A stretch of 64,000 bases of DNA, from NCBI GenBank assembly GCA_030512295.1, contig JAULSR010000005.1:744001-808000 (forward strand). Direction: 5' to 3'. Both the position numbers and the translations under genes were made by a program. The notes beneath the pieces are model-generated. The model had not been told where the DNA came from. It did not search any database and was given only the letters and a program-made list of their open reading frames with translations. Positions 10,440 through 24,324 of the stretch are shown here, one piece after another; position 1 is the stretch's first letter; every line of letters starts with the position of its first letter. The stretch is from Bombardia bombarda. Its lineage: Eukaryota; Ascomycota; Sordariomycetes; Sordariales; Lasiosphaeriaceae.

Positions 10440-11534
10440 TTAATTTTTTGGTGTTGAACTTTCAGATACAGCCTCTTTCAACCATACGTATTTTACTGCT
10501 TCGTAACTACCAGGTGAGAAAATCGTGCATTTATCCAAATATGCGCAAGGTAGTCTGGTTGATAGACATCCTAACGTGGCATTTCCCATGATTGCTTCGT
10601 ACACTAGAAAGCGAGCAGGGGCACGCACGAATGGCCTGGAATCCAGATCTGGTTGGTGGATGTTGAAGCTTTGTTCTGCCCTTCCTTCTTTAGGTGGGGC
10701 AGCTGTGAGGCGGCCAACCAGAAGCCGGCGATGGACCCTGGCGATCTCGAAAGTCTGGTGGGGCGGTATCCAGCTCTGATTGGCTGCGACCCCACGTGGA
10801 GCAACGGAGCCGCACGCACCTTGCCCAGATCTTGGTATTTGATGACTCCAAAAAATTTAGGAGCTCCCGTTTCTTCCCTTCTTCTTTTTCTTTTCCTCGT
10901 GAAGCCCCGCCCTCTTCAACGCTGCGTTTCTATGCTACAATCGGAGAGTTTGCTGCGAAAGCAGCTTGCTTTCAACATCCAAATTCTGGCATATGAGAAA
11001 TTCGGAGAAATCGCTTCACAACAGTCCTCTCCATGCTCAAAGCTTCGGCTTCGACGTGTGCACGACACTGCCGGTGACGGCCTCACGTAATTCTTGCGTG
11101 TGTAATTGGCATCAGAAAAGCATGGCCTGGGTGCCCTTTTGCGCTGCGCAAGCGGCAAAGGAGGGCATCCCAGTGTCCATCTGGGAGGGTCATTACGAAG
11201 CTTGTGGTCAAACACTTGAGTGCAATACGCAGCGTGCTGGTCTTTTCTCTCCTTCACCGGGGGGGAAAAGGCTTGTACAATTCGATTCCGATCATTCTGT
11301 TGAGGGCGCGGGCTTCACCACCTTTTTTTCACCCCAGGTATGATGTCACTCCTTCGATTTTCCCGTCGTATCTCCATCGTCCCTTCAGATCCAAGGATAC
11401 TACTGACAATATTCTCTTACATGCTGCTGGTCCGTTACCGATTCCTGCCTCGAAATATCAAGTCCCGCCGCGCGCTTTGCTACATGGGATCCCCCCTTCA
11501 CCGACCCACCGGCCCTGCCTTCTATCTGCATCAG
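10440..11534. other. Intergenic, convergent 3' region
   Basis: It lies between the end of the ankyrin-SPRY frame and the end of the small minus-strand gene. The open frames here are short and overlap each other on both strands without recognisable motifs or codon bias. I see no gene. Confidence 0.5.
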
Positions 11535-12387
11535 TCAGTCCGACATGTCGCTAGTGGCATCAACCGCGTCTCCAAACTCCGAGCCGATTTCTGAGCCATG
11601 ATCGGATCGCTCCCCACCACCGCCCTCGTGTTTCTTGCTTCCACAGTGCCTGCATGCGTTTTGTCCATCAACGCCCTCCTCGCCATCTGCTCTGCCTAAT
11701 TAGTACCTGGTCCCTGGCCGCTTAAATTATGCATGTAATGAAGTTGGGTTCAGAGAGGGACGACAAGCAGGCGGACTTACAGATCCACGGGTGCTTCTTG
11801 GGGCCCAGCAGCTCCTTCGCCTCCTCAAGCTCCTTGACCAGGGCTCGGCACGAGACCCGCTCGTTGATAGCCTTCTTTGCAAGGTGGATGATGACACCAC
11901 AGTAGATGAGGGCCTTCTTAGCCGTCCGCACCTGGAGGTCGATGATGTACTTGAGGTCATCGCTCGTCGGCTTGACGAGCTGGGCCCGGATGATGGCATC
12001 TTTGATGGGGACCTTACAGTTTGAGATCCTGTCGGGGAGGCCCTCGATCCGCTCCCTCTCGCGCCTGCCGCTGAACTTGTCCTTGATCTTGTTCTTCCAG
12101 ACGATGTCGAGAGTGGCGTCGTCGGCCCAGTCCTTGAGCAGCTCGGTCTGGCCCTTGAAATCCTTCATGAGGGCCTGGTACAGGACCAGCGAGGAGCTCA
12201 GCTCTTGGTTCAGGTTCCGGAGGGCGATGTCGATGCCCGGATACTGGTACTTGTAAATGGGATTGGGTGTTTTCTTGATCGTTGAGGACTTGTTGGGCTG
12301 CTTGTTGTTGTCATCCTTCTCATTGCGGCCGGGGCTGTTGGCGGCGAGGACGTACCCGGTGTAGAAGGGGACTGTGAAGATGCTCAT
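11535..12387 (-). CDS. Hypothetical protein, helical, lineage-specific
   Basis: The likely start is the Met of MSIFTVPFYTG at 12387, preceded by a good fungal context (GCCAAG); an upstream Met at 12492 adds a Gln-rich stretch from a CAA-type repeat and is less likely. The first exon runs to 11781 and ends at a strong GTAAGT donor. If the acceptor TAATTAG at 11696 is used, a second exon 11535-11695 adds an acidic Gly-rich tail and gives 255 residues. The neighbouring CAG acceptor would stop the protein at once after HPWI, giving 202 residues. The body (residues about 45-200) is predicted mostly helical and rich in Lys, Leu and Ile, with motifs such as RNLNQELSSSLVLYQALMKD. There is no signal peptide, membrane segment or known domain. 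I do not recognise it. The helical body adjoining an NLR-like locus recalls fungal-specific N-terminal helical domains, but that is speculative. Confidence 0.55.
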
Positions 12388-15300
12388 CTTGGCGTTGTCT
12401 AGTTGTTGTTGTTGTTGTTGCTGATGTTTGATCTTGAGGGTTGAGGATCGAGTGGCCTGACTGTGATGCTGTCTAGGTGATAAGAGACACATGATTTGGA
12501 CCTTGTGGGCTGTGTGGGCTGTCTTGTCTTATAAGTTGGTGAATTCACTAACGTAGTCTACGACAGTTACTACAGATATATGCCCAGTAGTATGTTGTTC
12601 TGATTGATGCTTACACTGTGTTGGATTGTCATTCTCTCTGTCGTTCTTTTGCTTTCATTGAGGCGAGCTTGTTTCTTGTTCCCAGCAGTTCTACCGGACA
12701 TTATATGCATGTTTGAGGTCACGAAAAGGTGAATATTCGCGCCTCTATGTCGATTGTGAGACTTGCACGTGCTTAACAAGGTTATTGAAGCGTGTTAAAT
12801 GAAAGGAAGAGCTATGTTAGAAAAGAGACAGCGTGGTGCTTGTTCTTATAATGCGACCTTTTCTTTGTTCTAGGGACCAGACACATCTGTTTGGAACAAA
12901 TGTGCGTTTGATGGGTGCCAAAGACCATTTTCCATAATCTATACTGCAAGCAACACTCGTTAAGACAGACGGTCTCAATGCGTCAATCATCTGACTTTCT
13001 AGGCAGTTTTCTTACTATTATACTTGCATGTTCACCCTCCAGATAGACAAAAACCTTTCAGACATGGGTGATGAATTACATCAGCAAATATAAATACCTA
13101 AAGAAACTTGCTAGACGCAGGTGTATGTACCTCACACAAAGCATGCAGGGCAGATAAGTATCGACAATGGTTGGTTAAGAAAAGCTGTGCAACTGACTAC
13201 CTATCCTTCTCTTTTGCAATGGCCCGATCGCAAGTGATACATGGGGTTAGACAAGATCGAGAAGGGAAGATGCAGCATCTCTGTCTGTCTGCCTGCCTGT
13301 CTTTCTCCTTGTGTCTCTACCGTTTTGTATTCTGATCTTGGTCATCCTCTGCTTGCTGTCACTGTGCAACATACCAAGGATGCAGTGGTACTCCACTGTC
13401 CTGTTTGCTCGAAATCTCAAGCTTCTTCTCACAGTCTGGGACAAGGAATATGAGTTCGTGTCACGCATGCACGCACGCACAGCAAGTAGGTGGTGATGCA
13501 CAAGCATGGGCGGGGCGGTGACATACATCCCTGGCTGCTGAAGCTGGAAATAAGACCCCGGTGTCGGCTATTGTGTAGCTTTGCAGTGCCCAGTTATTCT
13601 ACTATACCGTCCATGAGATGGGATCATCTGGAAGATCTCCCCTAGATATGATCCAGCGGTGGCTTTCTGTAACGAGATACTATGTATCGATGAGACGACG
13701 AGGCCTTACACTAATCTTGGCCAGTGGGACACGAGGTTTGTTTGTATAAATGCTTAGATCAGGACTGCCAGTGCGATTTGACAGTACTGGTTGTTGTTCC
13801 TCGAGTTTGTTCCCAAAGAGAAAGGCACCCCCTTCTGTCATACACATACTAATATACTTACATCAGATACCCAAACACACACCCTCCAAGAAATCAACGT
13901 AACTGGACTCTGTTCAGTTCAGTTACTCTTCTTCGAACACATAACCTATGATGGACGAGCTAGGTAGGCAAACCATAGTCGAATGGTAGGCAGATGAATG
14001 TGTGTATATATGGAATGCAGGTAAGGTAATCATGATGGGACTTCCATTTGATCGCTACCTATATTCACGGTTACTAAGTACCAAGTCCACATCGGCCTAA
14101 GTACTTTGTCACGTAGCTCTAATATCGAGAGTGATATCAATTTACGTACTTGTGTACCAGTTGCTTTATCATCCGGGCAGCTGCCACTTGGGCAAACATT
14201 ACATTGGCAAGTTGTTAGATTATTTTTGAAGCGATGAGCAAGATCCGATAGATGACGTCTAAAGAGATGTGAGACATCGCGAACATAGCATGGCCAGGGG
14301 TAAGATTGTGAAGCAGTTGCTAAGTGTGGAAGGGAGAGAGGAACAGCGTCACACGACGTTGCTTGGTTGCTCGTTGCCGCCGCCGGGGTTGCCCAAAACA
14401 GCAGGCCACTTCAAACAAGCTTTCTTGCCACAGACGAGAGAACGTATTATATATATACGAGATGCAATAATGGGATGAGATAAGAAGCATACTATCCTCT
14501 TTCTCTTTTGATCCTATGAATGCTACCCGTACTTGCAGGTTCCTTTTGTTTATTGCGTTGTCGCTGCTTCATAACCAGTGTGGATAGGACAGTACATAGA
14601 CATATGGATCATGTATTTTGGTGCATCTTAAAGCCTTAGGTAGAGCGAAGAGTGATAAAAAATGACAACAAAAAGGTAGAGAAGAGACAGAATCGCCAAC
14701 AGAAATGACATGGAACTAGACAAATGTTTGTTTTATCAGCATGGATAACATAACATGGATGACACGATACTGCCATGACGATGACCATTTCAGCTAATCA
14801 CTACTTAGCTCGGTGACATGCAATCAGCCACCAATCCATCCATCTTCGATCCTTCCCATTCAAGCTGGTTTCTTGTTTGTACTCCTTCCCGTGTTTTGAG
14901 GTAGTTAACTCGGCCGGTTAACTCTAGTTAGCTCCTTCCTCCCTTGAACGAGACTGGCAGACTGGGGAAGGAAGGAAGGAGAGGATGTTGTTCTAAGCTG
15001 TGCTACTATTCCTAGTTTGTACTAGGGGGATGATCTGCTAATGCACGCCCCCCCTCCCCAATCTCCATCCCTCCCCATCCTCCCACCGCTCCCTTCTCTC
15101 CTCTTTTCCTCCCCGCCCCCGCCCCCCGGGGAGCGAAACGCGGCGGATCGGGGAAAAGATAGGTAAAAGAGTGTCATTAACATCCGTTGATCTTCTCTTT
15201 CCGTCTCCGTTTTGGAATACTGCGCAGGTGATGCATGGGGATCTGGGGAAAGGTTTACTCTCGGGTCCCGCTAATCAATGTCTGTTCTATGTTTTCTCCG

Positions 15301-15464
15301 AGTTAGTAGCTGAAAGAAGACCCGAGGAAGTCCAGGTCTTGTCGATCAAATACCAGGCGGGAATGGATGGGGAATGGGAAATGGGGAATGCGTGGAAAGC
15401 GAACACTGGAACCTCGATTACACGCGTCCCCGTCGGGACGGCGGGGCGCGGGCGAGCGGGGCGG

Positions 15465-15488
15465 TCTCTCTCTCTCTCTCTCTCTCTC
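15465..15488. repeat. (CT)n microsatellite
   Basis: Twelve consecutive TC/CT dinucleotides, pure. Confidence 0.9.
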
Positions 15489-18354
15489 GCACGGCCGTCG
15501 AGGTATTTAACTTTCCCGTTTTACGCTCACTTTCCACCTCCTAGGTACAGCGGTACAGCATCGGTACCTAAGGAAATAAAAAGGTCAAGTTAGGTTGAGT
15601 TTGTTTCCTGACCCCAAACACAGCAATGAGATGGGAGGGGGAATGGAAACCTTGATGCAACGGGCCGGTTCGGGCGGCCACCTACGGCAAAGCAAAGGAA
15701 AAGCAGCACAAGCGAAGAAACGGGAAACGACAAACGAGGGTGGCGGGCCGCCGCTCGCCTCCATGTTTCCTATTCTCTATTCTTATTTGCGTTTTGTTTC
15801 AACCTCGTCGAGTTTCATCGTGCCTCTTTTCCCATCCCATGTATGATCTAGACTATTTCATCCCCCGTCAAAGAAAAGAAGGGCAATACTTCGTAGTACT
15901 CCGTATGGTTACATAATTGCCTGCCCCGGAGAAGGAAGCACTCTGCACTCTTGGCCACAGGTCAGGTACTCGAACCAACCAGGATCCTTATGGAATCCGC
16001 CCACACACACACACACGTAGTGCACACAAACTTCACCCCATACAGGCCAGGTTGGTCACACTGAAGTGGGACGGATGGATGGACGGAACACACAACACAC
16101 ACACCACCTCAGGCCTAACCTACCAAACAAAACGCAGACTTGCGAGCTCCACTCACAACAGCCCACGCAGGTACGTCAACGTTTTGCTAAACGTTACAGG
16201 AAGGTGAGGAGTGTTTAAAAAGACTGGATGGGTTTGCGGGCAATGAACAAACATCAGATCCAATTCGAACTGGCTGTGAGATAGGCAAGTAATAACCGAT
16301 AAATGGGTGGTAAGTATTAAACGGAAATGGTGTACTACAACATGTGCACTCTGCAGGAAGAAAAGTAGGAAAAAGATAAAGTCCCCTACATGCAGAACAG
16401 AACATGTGGCTGGGAAGCTGGTCAGCTTCAGCCGGGCAGAGAGACTCAGTCAATGGCCACGAACGATGCAGGTATATTATAGTATGTCCTGAATCGCCAA
16501 ACGCTGATAACTAATATCTGACATCTATGCAACTTGAAACGTTGTGATAAAATAACAGGCATCGAATAGGAAACACACACTCTCTCTCTCGCATATAGAG
16601 TATGGATATACGTGGTATGATATGAATGACACGGTATAGCTCAAGCATGCAGACATCATCGGTCATGCATATATCCCATGCTATCCCGTGCTATTGATAG
16701 TAGCAGTGTCCTACCATTGACGTGCATATCGAAATCTCAGGGGTCCGGCCGTCTATCTGTCTTAGCAGGTAGTCGACAATCCATGATCTGTTTCTTCCAT
16801 TTTTTTTTATAACTTGGCTGGTCATGTTGAGTGAAAAAAGAACGAAAGACTCAACTTGCTCAACTTGCCAGACTAAACATGTCCCCAAATACATGTTCTA
16901 ATAATTGAGATATGAGCATGTGCCCGACAGGAACAGGCCGCGTTAGCCGTGCCGGCCGACCAGGCCAAGCCAGCAAGCCACACACCACCACCACCACCAC
17001 CAACGACCACCACAGTCTCACACAGATATGAATGATGGCGGATGGATGGATCCGAGTTTCTCCAGCTCCCGCTCAATAGCATGCCCTTACATTAGCACTC
17101 ACCTACCTTACTTGCCATGCGAGACAACTAAATGAAAAACCCGGGGAGAAAGCCCAAGGTAGTATGGCACCCCAGGAATCTTTCTCCGTCTGGGGAAGCG
17201 ACGCGAGGGGAAGGGGAAGCTAAATGAACCCCACGAGCGGGCGAGCCGTGTGTGTACGTGTGTAAGTAAGTATTAATGACGAACGAGGTGGCGGTAAACT
17301 ACTATATCGCCCATCCTGCCCTGGTTTCCTCCTCGGGGCGGGCACAGCTCCTCCGCGCCTTGTGGTGGTGGTTTTTGCGGGGGTGGCCAATCAGCCAGCC
17401 GAAGCTCGTTTATGTATATTAACTAACCAGATGGTTGTAGATGGTTCTTTCTTATTTTTCCACGCGAGCACGGTGCAGTGCATGTATGTTTGAGAGTGTT
17501 TTGGTTGCCGGTTTTGTAACATCATATCTGGGACAAGTTGTGTTGTTCGACAATGTGTGTGTGTGTGTGTGTGGAAACTTGACTGGCTGTCGGAACAGAC
17601 CGATATACAAGACAAGATGGGAAATGCCGTTTCCACGAGATACTCAACACAGAAATGCACGAACAAATGTGCAGCAATTGTCAATTGTCAATTGCTTGAA
17701 CAAGTGAGTGAATAGCAGAGGATGCATAAAAGGACTTTGCCGTATGTGCGTGCGTGCATGCAAAGCGGCGTATGTATGTATGCGTAAGGTGTGCGTGGGT
17801 GCGTTGCGTAGGCGGCCCACGTTCGATAGTTCTGCACTGGGTCGGTGTCCTTTTTCGGCGAGAGTGAGAATAAGAGGATGGGCCAGAGCGAAGCGGGAGA
17901 CCTAGAATAATTGGAGAGTTGGAGAAGAGGAGGGGAAAAAAAAAGACCCGAGCCGGCCGAATCGACCGACCGCCCCGACAGTAACCCGGCTGCGTATCCG
18001 TCGTCTTCCGATGGAGCTCGGCCGATGCACTCATGAGTGGGATATCCATCATTTGTACTGATTATCTGTGGGATCTGTTGTCTGTTTGGGTGAACAATCA
18101 AAGCTGACAAACTCATTTGTGGTGACGGTCTGTGGGCTTGGGCTGTATTTGTTGAAATTACGCTTTATAGTGAAATGTAAACTTACAGTATTTTAGAAGT
18201 TTACCCTGGCAGTGCCTTTGTATTTCCCGAAATCCTATAAGATTACGTACTTTGAGGAGTTGATAGGATGATAGATATTTCACCCAGTATCTGTAACAGA
18301 GAATTTGTGAGGGAGATGGAAATGCCAAGCCATCGATCAATCAACGACCAATCT

Positions 18355-18594
18355 TTAGCGATCGCTCTGCGAATCTGTAAACCAACACAAAATGTGATGT
18401 TTCTTTTTCTTCCTCCTCTTCCGGCGGGCTTCGGTCTGCTCGATAGCATCATTATTATCACCACCACCGTGACCATGCGGTTCCATTGCAGGGTACGAGG
18501 TACTTCCAAGCGCTCTAACAAACTTTAGAATCGCCTGTGCCTGACTGAACCCCGCCGACGTGGGTGGCTGACTGTGAATGCCATGTTCGGATAC
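18355..18594 (-). other. Possible orphan coding segment
   Basis: A 79-codon open stretch lies on the minus strand between stops at 18595-18597 and 18355-18357. It reads like protein: QAQAILKFVRALGSTSY, then a Gly/His/Asn patch, then DAIEQTEARRKRRKKKKHH, a nuclear-localisation-like basic run. It has an internal Met at 18486. An AAG just upstream (ending at 18595) could serve as an acceptor. Neighbouring frames do not extend it convincingly. It may be an exon of an intron-rich gene, a relic, or chance. Confidence 0.25.
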
Positions 18595-21500
18595 TTAACA
18601 TTTGTCGGTACTGTACGGAATTGAGGTTATCTACGAGATAGGTACATTTTTGTCAAACCTACACAGTTTGAGGCAGCAAAACGGAAAAGTCAATGAGTTG
18701 AGTCATGGTGCTTTGCTAACCAATGGGTTTGCCTGCCAGCTTCTAGTACGCAGTTGATATCGTTTGGGTATGATCCCCAAATAGCAAAACCCGCACAATT
18801 GGGAGGCGGCGGGGTGATTGATGGGTGGCGCTTGGCGAACCCGGAGGAGAGCCTGGCTTTCCTTTCTCGCCTGACGAGCCAATGGAGCCAATGGAATAAT
18901 TCCAGGTTGGAACGAGGGGACGACGACTTGTCTGGTGGAGACCCTGTAAGATGGGGAGGCGGGCATATGCAACAGCACCACTTCTAGATGATTCGTTGTG
19001 CTATGATAAATGCTGCATTAGGTGGTGGAAGGCTTCAGAATAGAGTTGGGGTCTGTATCCGTATGTGTTTACGTTAATTCTTTCTCTCCGTACATGTGTG
19101 GCTTCCATGTTTGGGTCCGTCGTCTGATTATATTGATTGGTTCCTCTGGCTGGCTCCTTGCTTCCCCTTGAGATGCACTACAAAATGGCCCGGTCGGCCT
19201 CTAGTGTATGCAGCTTGCTTGCTTGCTTGTCTGGTTGCTGCTTTGCGTTGCTGCCGGAGTTTGTCGAGTCCCGCTCGCTAGGGGTTCCGGGTTCCGCCTG
19301 TTCATGTATGCAACCGCAGCTACCCCCTGCCCGGTGGTGGTCGCCATCAGATCATTTCACGCATGTTCGGTGTGCTGTTTTGGTCCAAGAAGAGCTGTCA
19401 AGAGATAGCAACGGGGAGGGGGAGAGGGGCCGAGACCACCCGGGACCTACTTCGTACTGCGAAGTCGGCCCATTCCTCGTGTTCCCTCGAGCTTTTATCA
19501 ACGGGCAGGCACGCAACAGACATCCCAGAGTTTCCGGTTATCACAATCCCCCCGTGTCGGGTACGCACTTTTGCTGCTGTACGAAGTACTGCACATGTAG
19601 CAAGCAACCTGCAGCGATCAATCGTCCTTTCTCCCGTCTTTTCCTCATGGCGTTGTTTACCGGCACATTTCGCGACGGATCATAATTGATAAGTTGGGTT
19701 GAGGGGCAAGACGGGGAGCTCGGCTCGGATGCACACATTTGTGGAGGAGGGCAACGGGAGTGCGGGGGAACAGAAGCAAGCACAAGACCCAGCACGCTGA
19801 TTGGCAGTTGTCGCTTACACGCTTTCCAGGTGGATACTGTATATCTACAACTTACTCCATATCCAGGTCAGCCAATCCATACAGTACAATATCCAGCACA
19901 CAGCAGTGTATGGTTCAATGAGCAGCCTGCTGTATGCGTATGTACCAAATACGGATATTCGTACACCAGGGCGGAAAGTCTCGGCGAGTCCATCAGAACC
20001 AACACACTTCGTACCGCCATGTATCTTTGCCGTGGCTTGTTGTACATTGCACCACTGCCTGGTGTAGCTGACTGGACGCATGGCTAGCTGGCTTACCCAT
20101 CCGTCCTGGGGAAACCAGCCCGCAGTTGCCGTTCTTGATCGCTATAACGCTACTTCGTACTGTTTAGGTCTGCGTGTTTTCCCGTAATCGTACATATTGA
20201 ACCCATTTTCGACCACTCATTCTCCCCCTCACTCACCATGATAACACTGGTTGCCACGGATGGGTGGTGCGGGAGTGGATCCATATGTCAAAGCTGTCAT
20301 ATTACGGCCTCAGAACTTACAACCCTTTCTCGATCCTACTGTGTCCCGCTGTCCAGTTGGAGTGTCTTTCTTTGAAAGGGGGAAGGAACCCGCCATCTTT
20401 TGAACTACCCGCCGTCCCCGACGTGCCTGCCTGCGGTACGGCAGTCTCCACTCTAAAAGCTACCTTACCTCCAAAGCTCCCCGGGTCGCCAGGTGAAGTA
20501 GAAAGAGAAGGCACGAAGGTGCTGTCAGTGGTAAGGTAGTTGCCGCATCAGTCTCTACCGAATATTGGAGAGCTGAAAACTCGAAATACAGGTGATGCAC
20601 AGAGGTAAATATGTGGCGATTCCCTTTCTTTTCTTTCAGATGAGAGTAATAAGCGTTGGCCCGCGGCGCTGTGTTGCACATCTTCGTAAGGCTGGCAGGC
20701 AAAGCTGGGGGGGCAGATCCACTAGGGGTTTGGTCGTCGATCCTTCCCTTCTTCTGCCCTACCCGACCGAACGTTCGTCCAGTCTTTTGCGAGGCCTCGC
20801 TTCTCTGAGAAGAGACAGGAAAAATGATCCCGCTCGATCCCGCTCCCCGGGCCCCAATGCGTCGCTGCATCGGACATTCGTTCAAGCGAATGGCAGTCAT
20901 CGTCGACACCCAAGTGCTGTATGTACCGTTGTTCGCAATTTTGCTAAGCTCACCTGAGCACCAGCCCGACTCAGCGCAGAGCAGCTGCGACTGCGAATAA
21001 GCGTGCATTCGGGCCTTCCCAAAAACGGTTTGTCACGTAAGCCGCCAACTGCACACACACATTGATAAGAACAAATGTGGGTGAGGAATTTGACCGCCTC
21101 CGCCCGTCTGGCTCTGCCATCTGGTAATCGTCTGGGAAGGATTGCATTGGGGGTGTGTGCGTGTGTGTGCGTGCTTTGCTTTGGTCAATGCTGTGTCACC
21201 CAAGCTGCCCTATCGGCTCCTGGCTTCTCGAGTTGCGGACAGTGAGATGCAACACCTGTGCCGTACGTAACCTGTCACCGAGTTTAGTTACTGCAATTGC
21301 TGCTGCTGCCATTCTCTTCCTAAACCGAGTGACTTCTTGGCATGATGCCCTTTCCCCCCTTCCTTTTCATTCTTTGTGGCGCCTGAGGGAGCAGGCAGGC
21401 AGGCACGATGTGGGAGCATGGCTGTTCTTTGATCCTGGGTCACGACATGAGGCCAGCCAAGAAAGCAGAAGCGAGCAGCACCTGCAGCCAGGCAGGGTGC

Positions 21501-24272
21501 TGGTAAAGAGAGAGGGAGAGAGAAATGGAGATTGGCACTGGCAACACCGCCTATGTCTGATGACGTCTTTGAGGCCGGACAACCCCGGCATGGAAACTAA
21601 ACCGGACTGCCTCAGACAATTGATATCACCTTGCTCCGTTTATCGCGGCCATTTGGGGGTATTTTTGACGAAATGTCTCGTGATTATCAGGTATTGCCAA
21701 ATTCCTCTACTCCATGTCTTAGGTAGTACGGACAGCGCCCCGTAGGTAGACGACGACAACGATGAGAGGAACCGGACCTTGAGCCGGAGCTTGCGCGACA
21801 GAAGGCTGCACCAATACGGCGTAGCGGCGGACCCATCAAGTCGGGTTTGCTTGCTGCCTATGGCGGCGCTGTGAGGGAAAGCAAGGGACTTTGGCTCTGG
21901 AATAAAAGTGCTGACATGATGAGAATTGACACATGATGAGAATTGACCACTAACAATTTGGAGGATAACTGGCCAAAGAAGCGACGAGGCGTTTCGACGC
22001 ATCTCCACGTGCCTGACAAACTCCTGAGATATTTACAAGTACGGGGAGAGCGGTCCCGATGAGTTTTGGGGTTTCTGTGACTGGGGAAGAGTGACAAGAG
22101 GTAGGCTAGGGATTTCTGAGCGGATGGCAAGTATCATATGGTACCCGCCCGGCAGATCTGTTATGAGACGAGTCCCCCCCGGAAATTTAAGGTGAAGAAA
22201 AATAAACTCCACTAACAGCGGGACCATTGGTGGTGCTTGCTGCTGCAGCAGATGGCGGAAGGTGCGAGCCATGTCTGGACGTTTGGTAATTTGGCAACAA
22301 ACCTGTGGGTGGTAATAATGGGACTGGTGCCAGACTTTTTGCTCCATGTTCTACCTATCGGTAATGGCTGGCTGGGGCTCTGCTCTGCTCTGGTCCGACC
22401 ATGCAGCCCTGGCCAGCAAGAACAAGCAAAACACGAACAAGGCTGTCCTGCGGTATTTTGGGCATGAGACCGGCCAGCCGGTTCAAAATCTCAAACACGC
22501 TGCAGGGAGCCTGGGCAGCCTCCCCCGATACGGAGCACACTGTGTGTCAAATGTCGATAGGACAGACGCCGAGGCGGGCCAATCTGCTGAATGTTTCATC
22601 AGAATTGACGTGAATGTTTCTTCTTTGCACCTGTCTGTACTCTGCATTCCGCAGTTTATTCCTGGTTGCTATTCTTCGTACCGACGTATTTCAATCGAAA
22701 AGAAAAAAAACAGTCTAACACCATGGTGCAAACGCCAAAAGAAAGCCACCGCCTGACACAAGGATCACAGTCATTCCATGATATGACCCGCATCGACATG
22801 CCGCCTGGCTGGGTGTGCTAACTGGTATTAGATAGGTAAGAATTGCCTCGTTGGAACAACTGGTTACAACGCGGACAAATAAATGTCTCCAAAACCGTGC
22901 TCGACACGCACGCGCCGGCTGTGTGACATGGATGCTGGCAAGCACCAAGGAGCCAACGTGAAGTTAGTGAACGCTTTGAACACATTGTATTCGTACCAAC
23001 AAATAAAAGAAGGGCGGGTATGACTACTGGGCTAGAGTCTATCCTGTACGAAGTACAATTGAGGCAATCAGGAAAACAGTACTGTCAAGCACCTTACCCT
23101 TGAAGGTACCCGGCGAATGACTTTCATTACAGGGCGGACGGGCACGGGGACGGGCGGTTTTGGAAATATAACCAGCACCCGTACGGTATCCTGTTACATG
23201 ACGGGCACAGTCGTGTGTGTACGTGCGCAGCTGCGTCAGAAAAGCCACCCACGTTACCAGTCAAGCCTACTAACCGGGGCGAGTACCGACCGACGACAGA
23301 ACGCCCTGCTGAGGTTAACTTCCATGATTATGTGCACAATATAGAGAGAGGTGGGGGTAGAAAGTGCGAATACGCACGCACGCACGCTAACCAACCTGAT
23401 CGATCCATTCCCGGCTTGCTTGCCTGCCTGCTTGCCTGCTTGATGGATTTTACTTTCTTGACTCACTGCAGAGATGATGATGGACGGAGAATAGTAATAC
23501 CCAGTGCTTTGCGTGTACGGTTACAAACACTAAAGACAGACAGGCAGCCCAGCTCAGCGCCTGGCGGGAAGGCGTTACTCAGGCACAACACACCACCATC
23601 TCATGTGCCGCATCTTGACCCAGGTTAGGTACCTACTCCGTACACAACCTGCAACTGGGGTTTCTGCGTTCGAGTGTTCCTCGACACACGTGGAAATAAC
23701 CAAGTGAGGTCAGCAGATCTCCGTACACTCCGTACATGGCGGCGCGGTACGATATAGCATGTAATATAGAATACCTCGAGGTAACATGAAAAAGAGGCTC
23801 GAGAGAGGGTACCTACTTGCGCAGCAACCGCCCGGAACCCGCAAACAAGCGAGGAGCAACGAACTGGGGTGGAGTTGAGTATCTATACAGTGTAGATTCA
23901 CAGTAAGAGTGTGTTGTGAACTGTGGCGCTGTGAGGCCCACCAGGAGTTGTGGGGCCGGGTCCTGCATTAGGCCCCTGGCCGTCTCGCTGAGCGTGGAGC
24001 CCAGTCGCCCGCCCCGACCGCCCCAGGCGTGACCTGGGTATTTTACTGCGCTTTCTTTTTACGGTGTATTGGCGTATGTGACAGCCCAGCCCAGCGGACA
24101 ACTCACCTAAACCGGTCAATCGAGGGGGCAGCTGAAGCTATGAGGCGGGCGGCCCGTCCGAAGATACTGTACATACATGTACATACAGTACAGCGCCCAA
24201 CGCAGCAGCGACGGGCCATCGATATTCACAGGTGCGAAAGCCAGGACGTCCTTACTTTTTTTCTTCTCCTTC

Positions 24273-24324
24273 TGCCGCCTGCCGCCTGCCGCCTACCGCC
24301 TGCCGCCTGCCGCCTGCCGCCTGC
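24273..24324. repeat. Tandem TGCCGCC heptamer, seven copies
   Basis: Seven head-to-tail copies of TGCCGCC (the fourth is TACCGCC) plus a partial eighth. Translated, it gives alternating Cys/Arg/Leu/Pro runs, which explains the long but meaningless open frames around it. Confidence 0.85.

Noticed and set aside
15955..16010. Possible minus-strand tRNA (GGTTCGAGTACC)
   Set aside because: Only the B-box-like piece is present; upstream is a CA repeat and no cloverleaf fits.
21155..21745. 196-codon plus-strand frame
   Set aside because: Cys/Leu/Arg-rich, overlapped by antisense frames, no motif or splice context.
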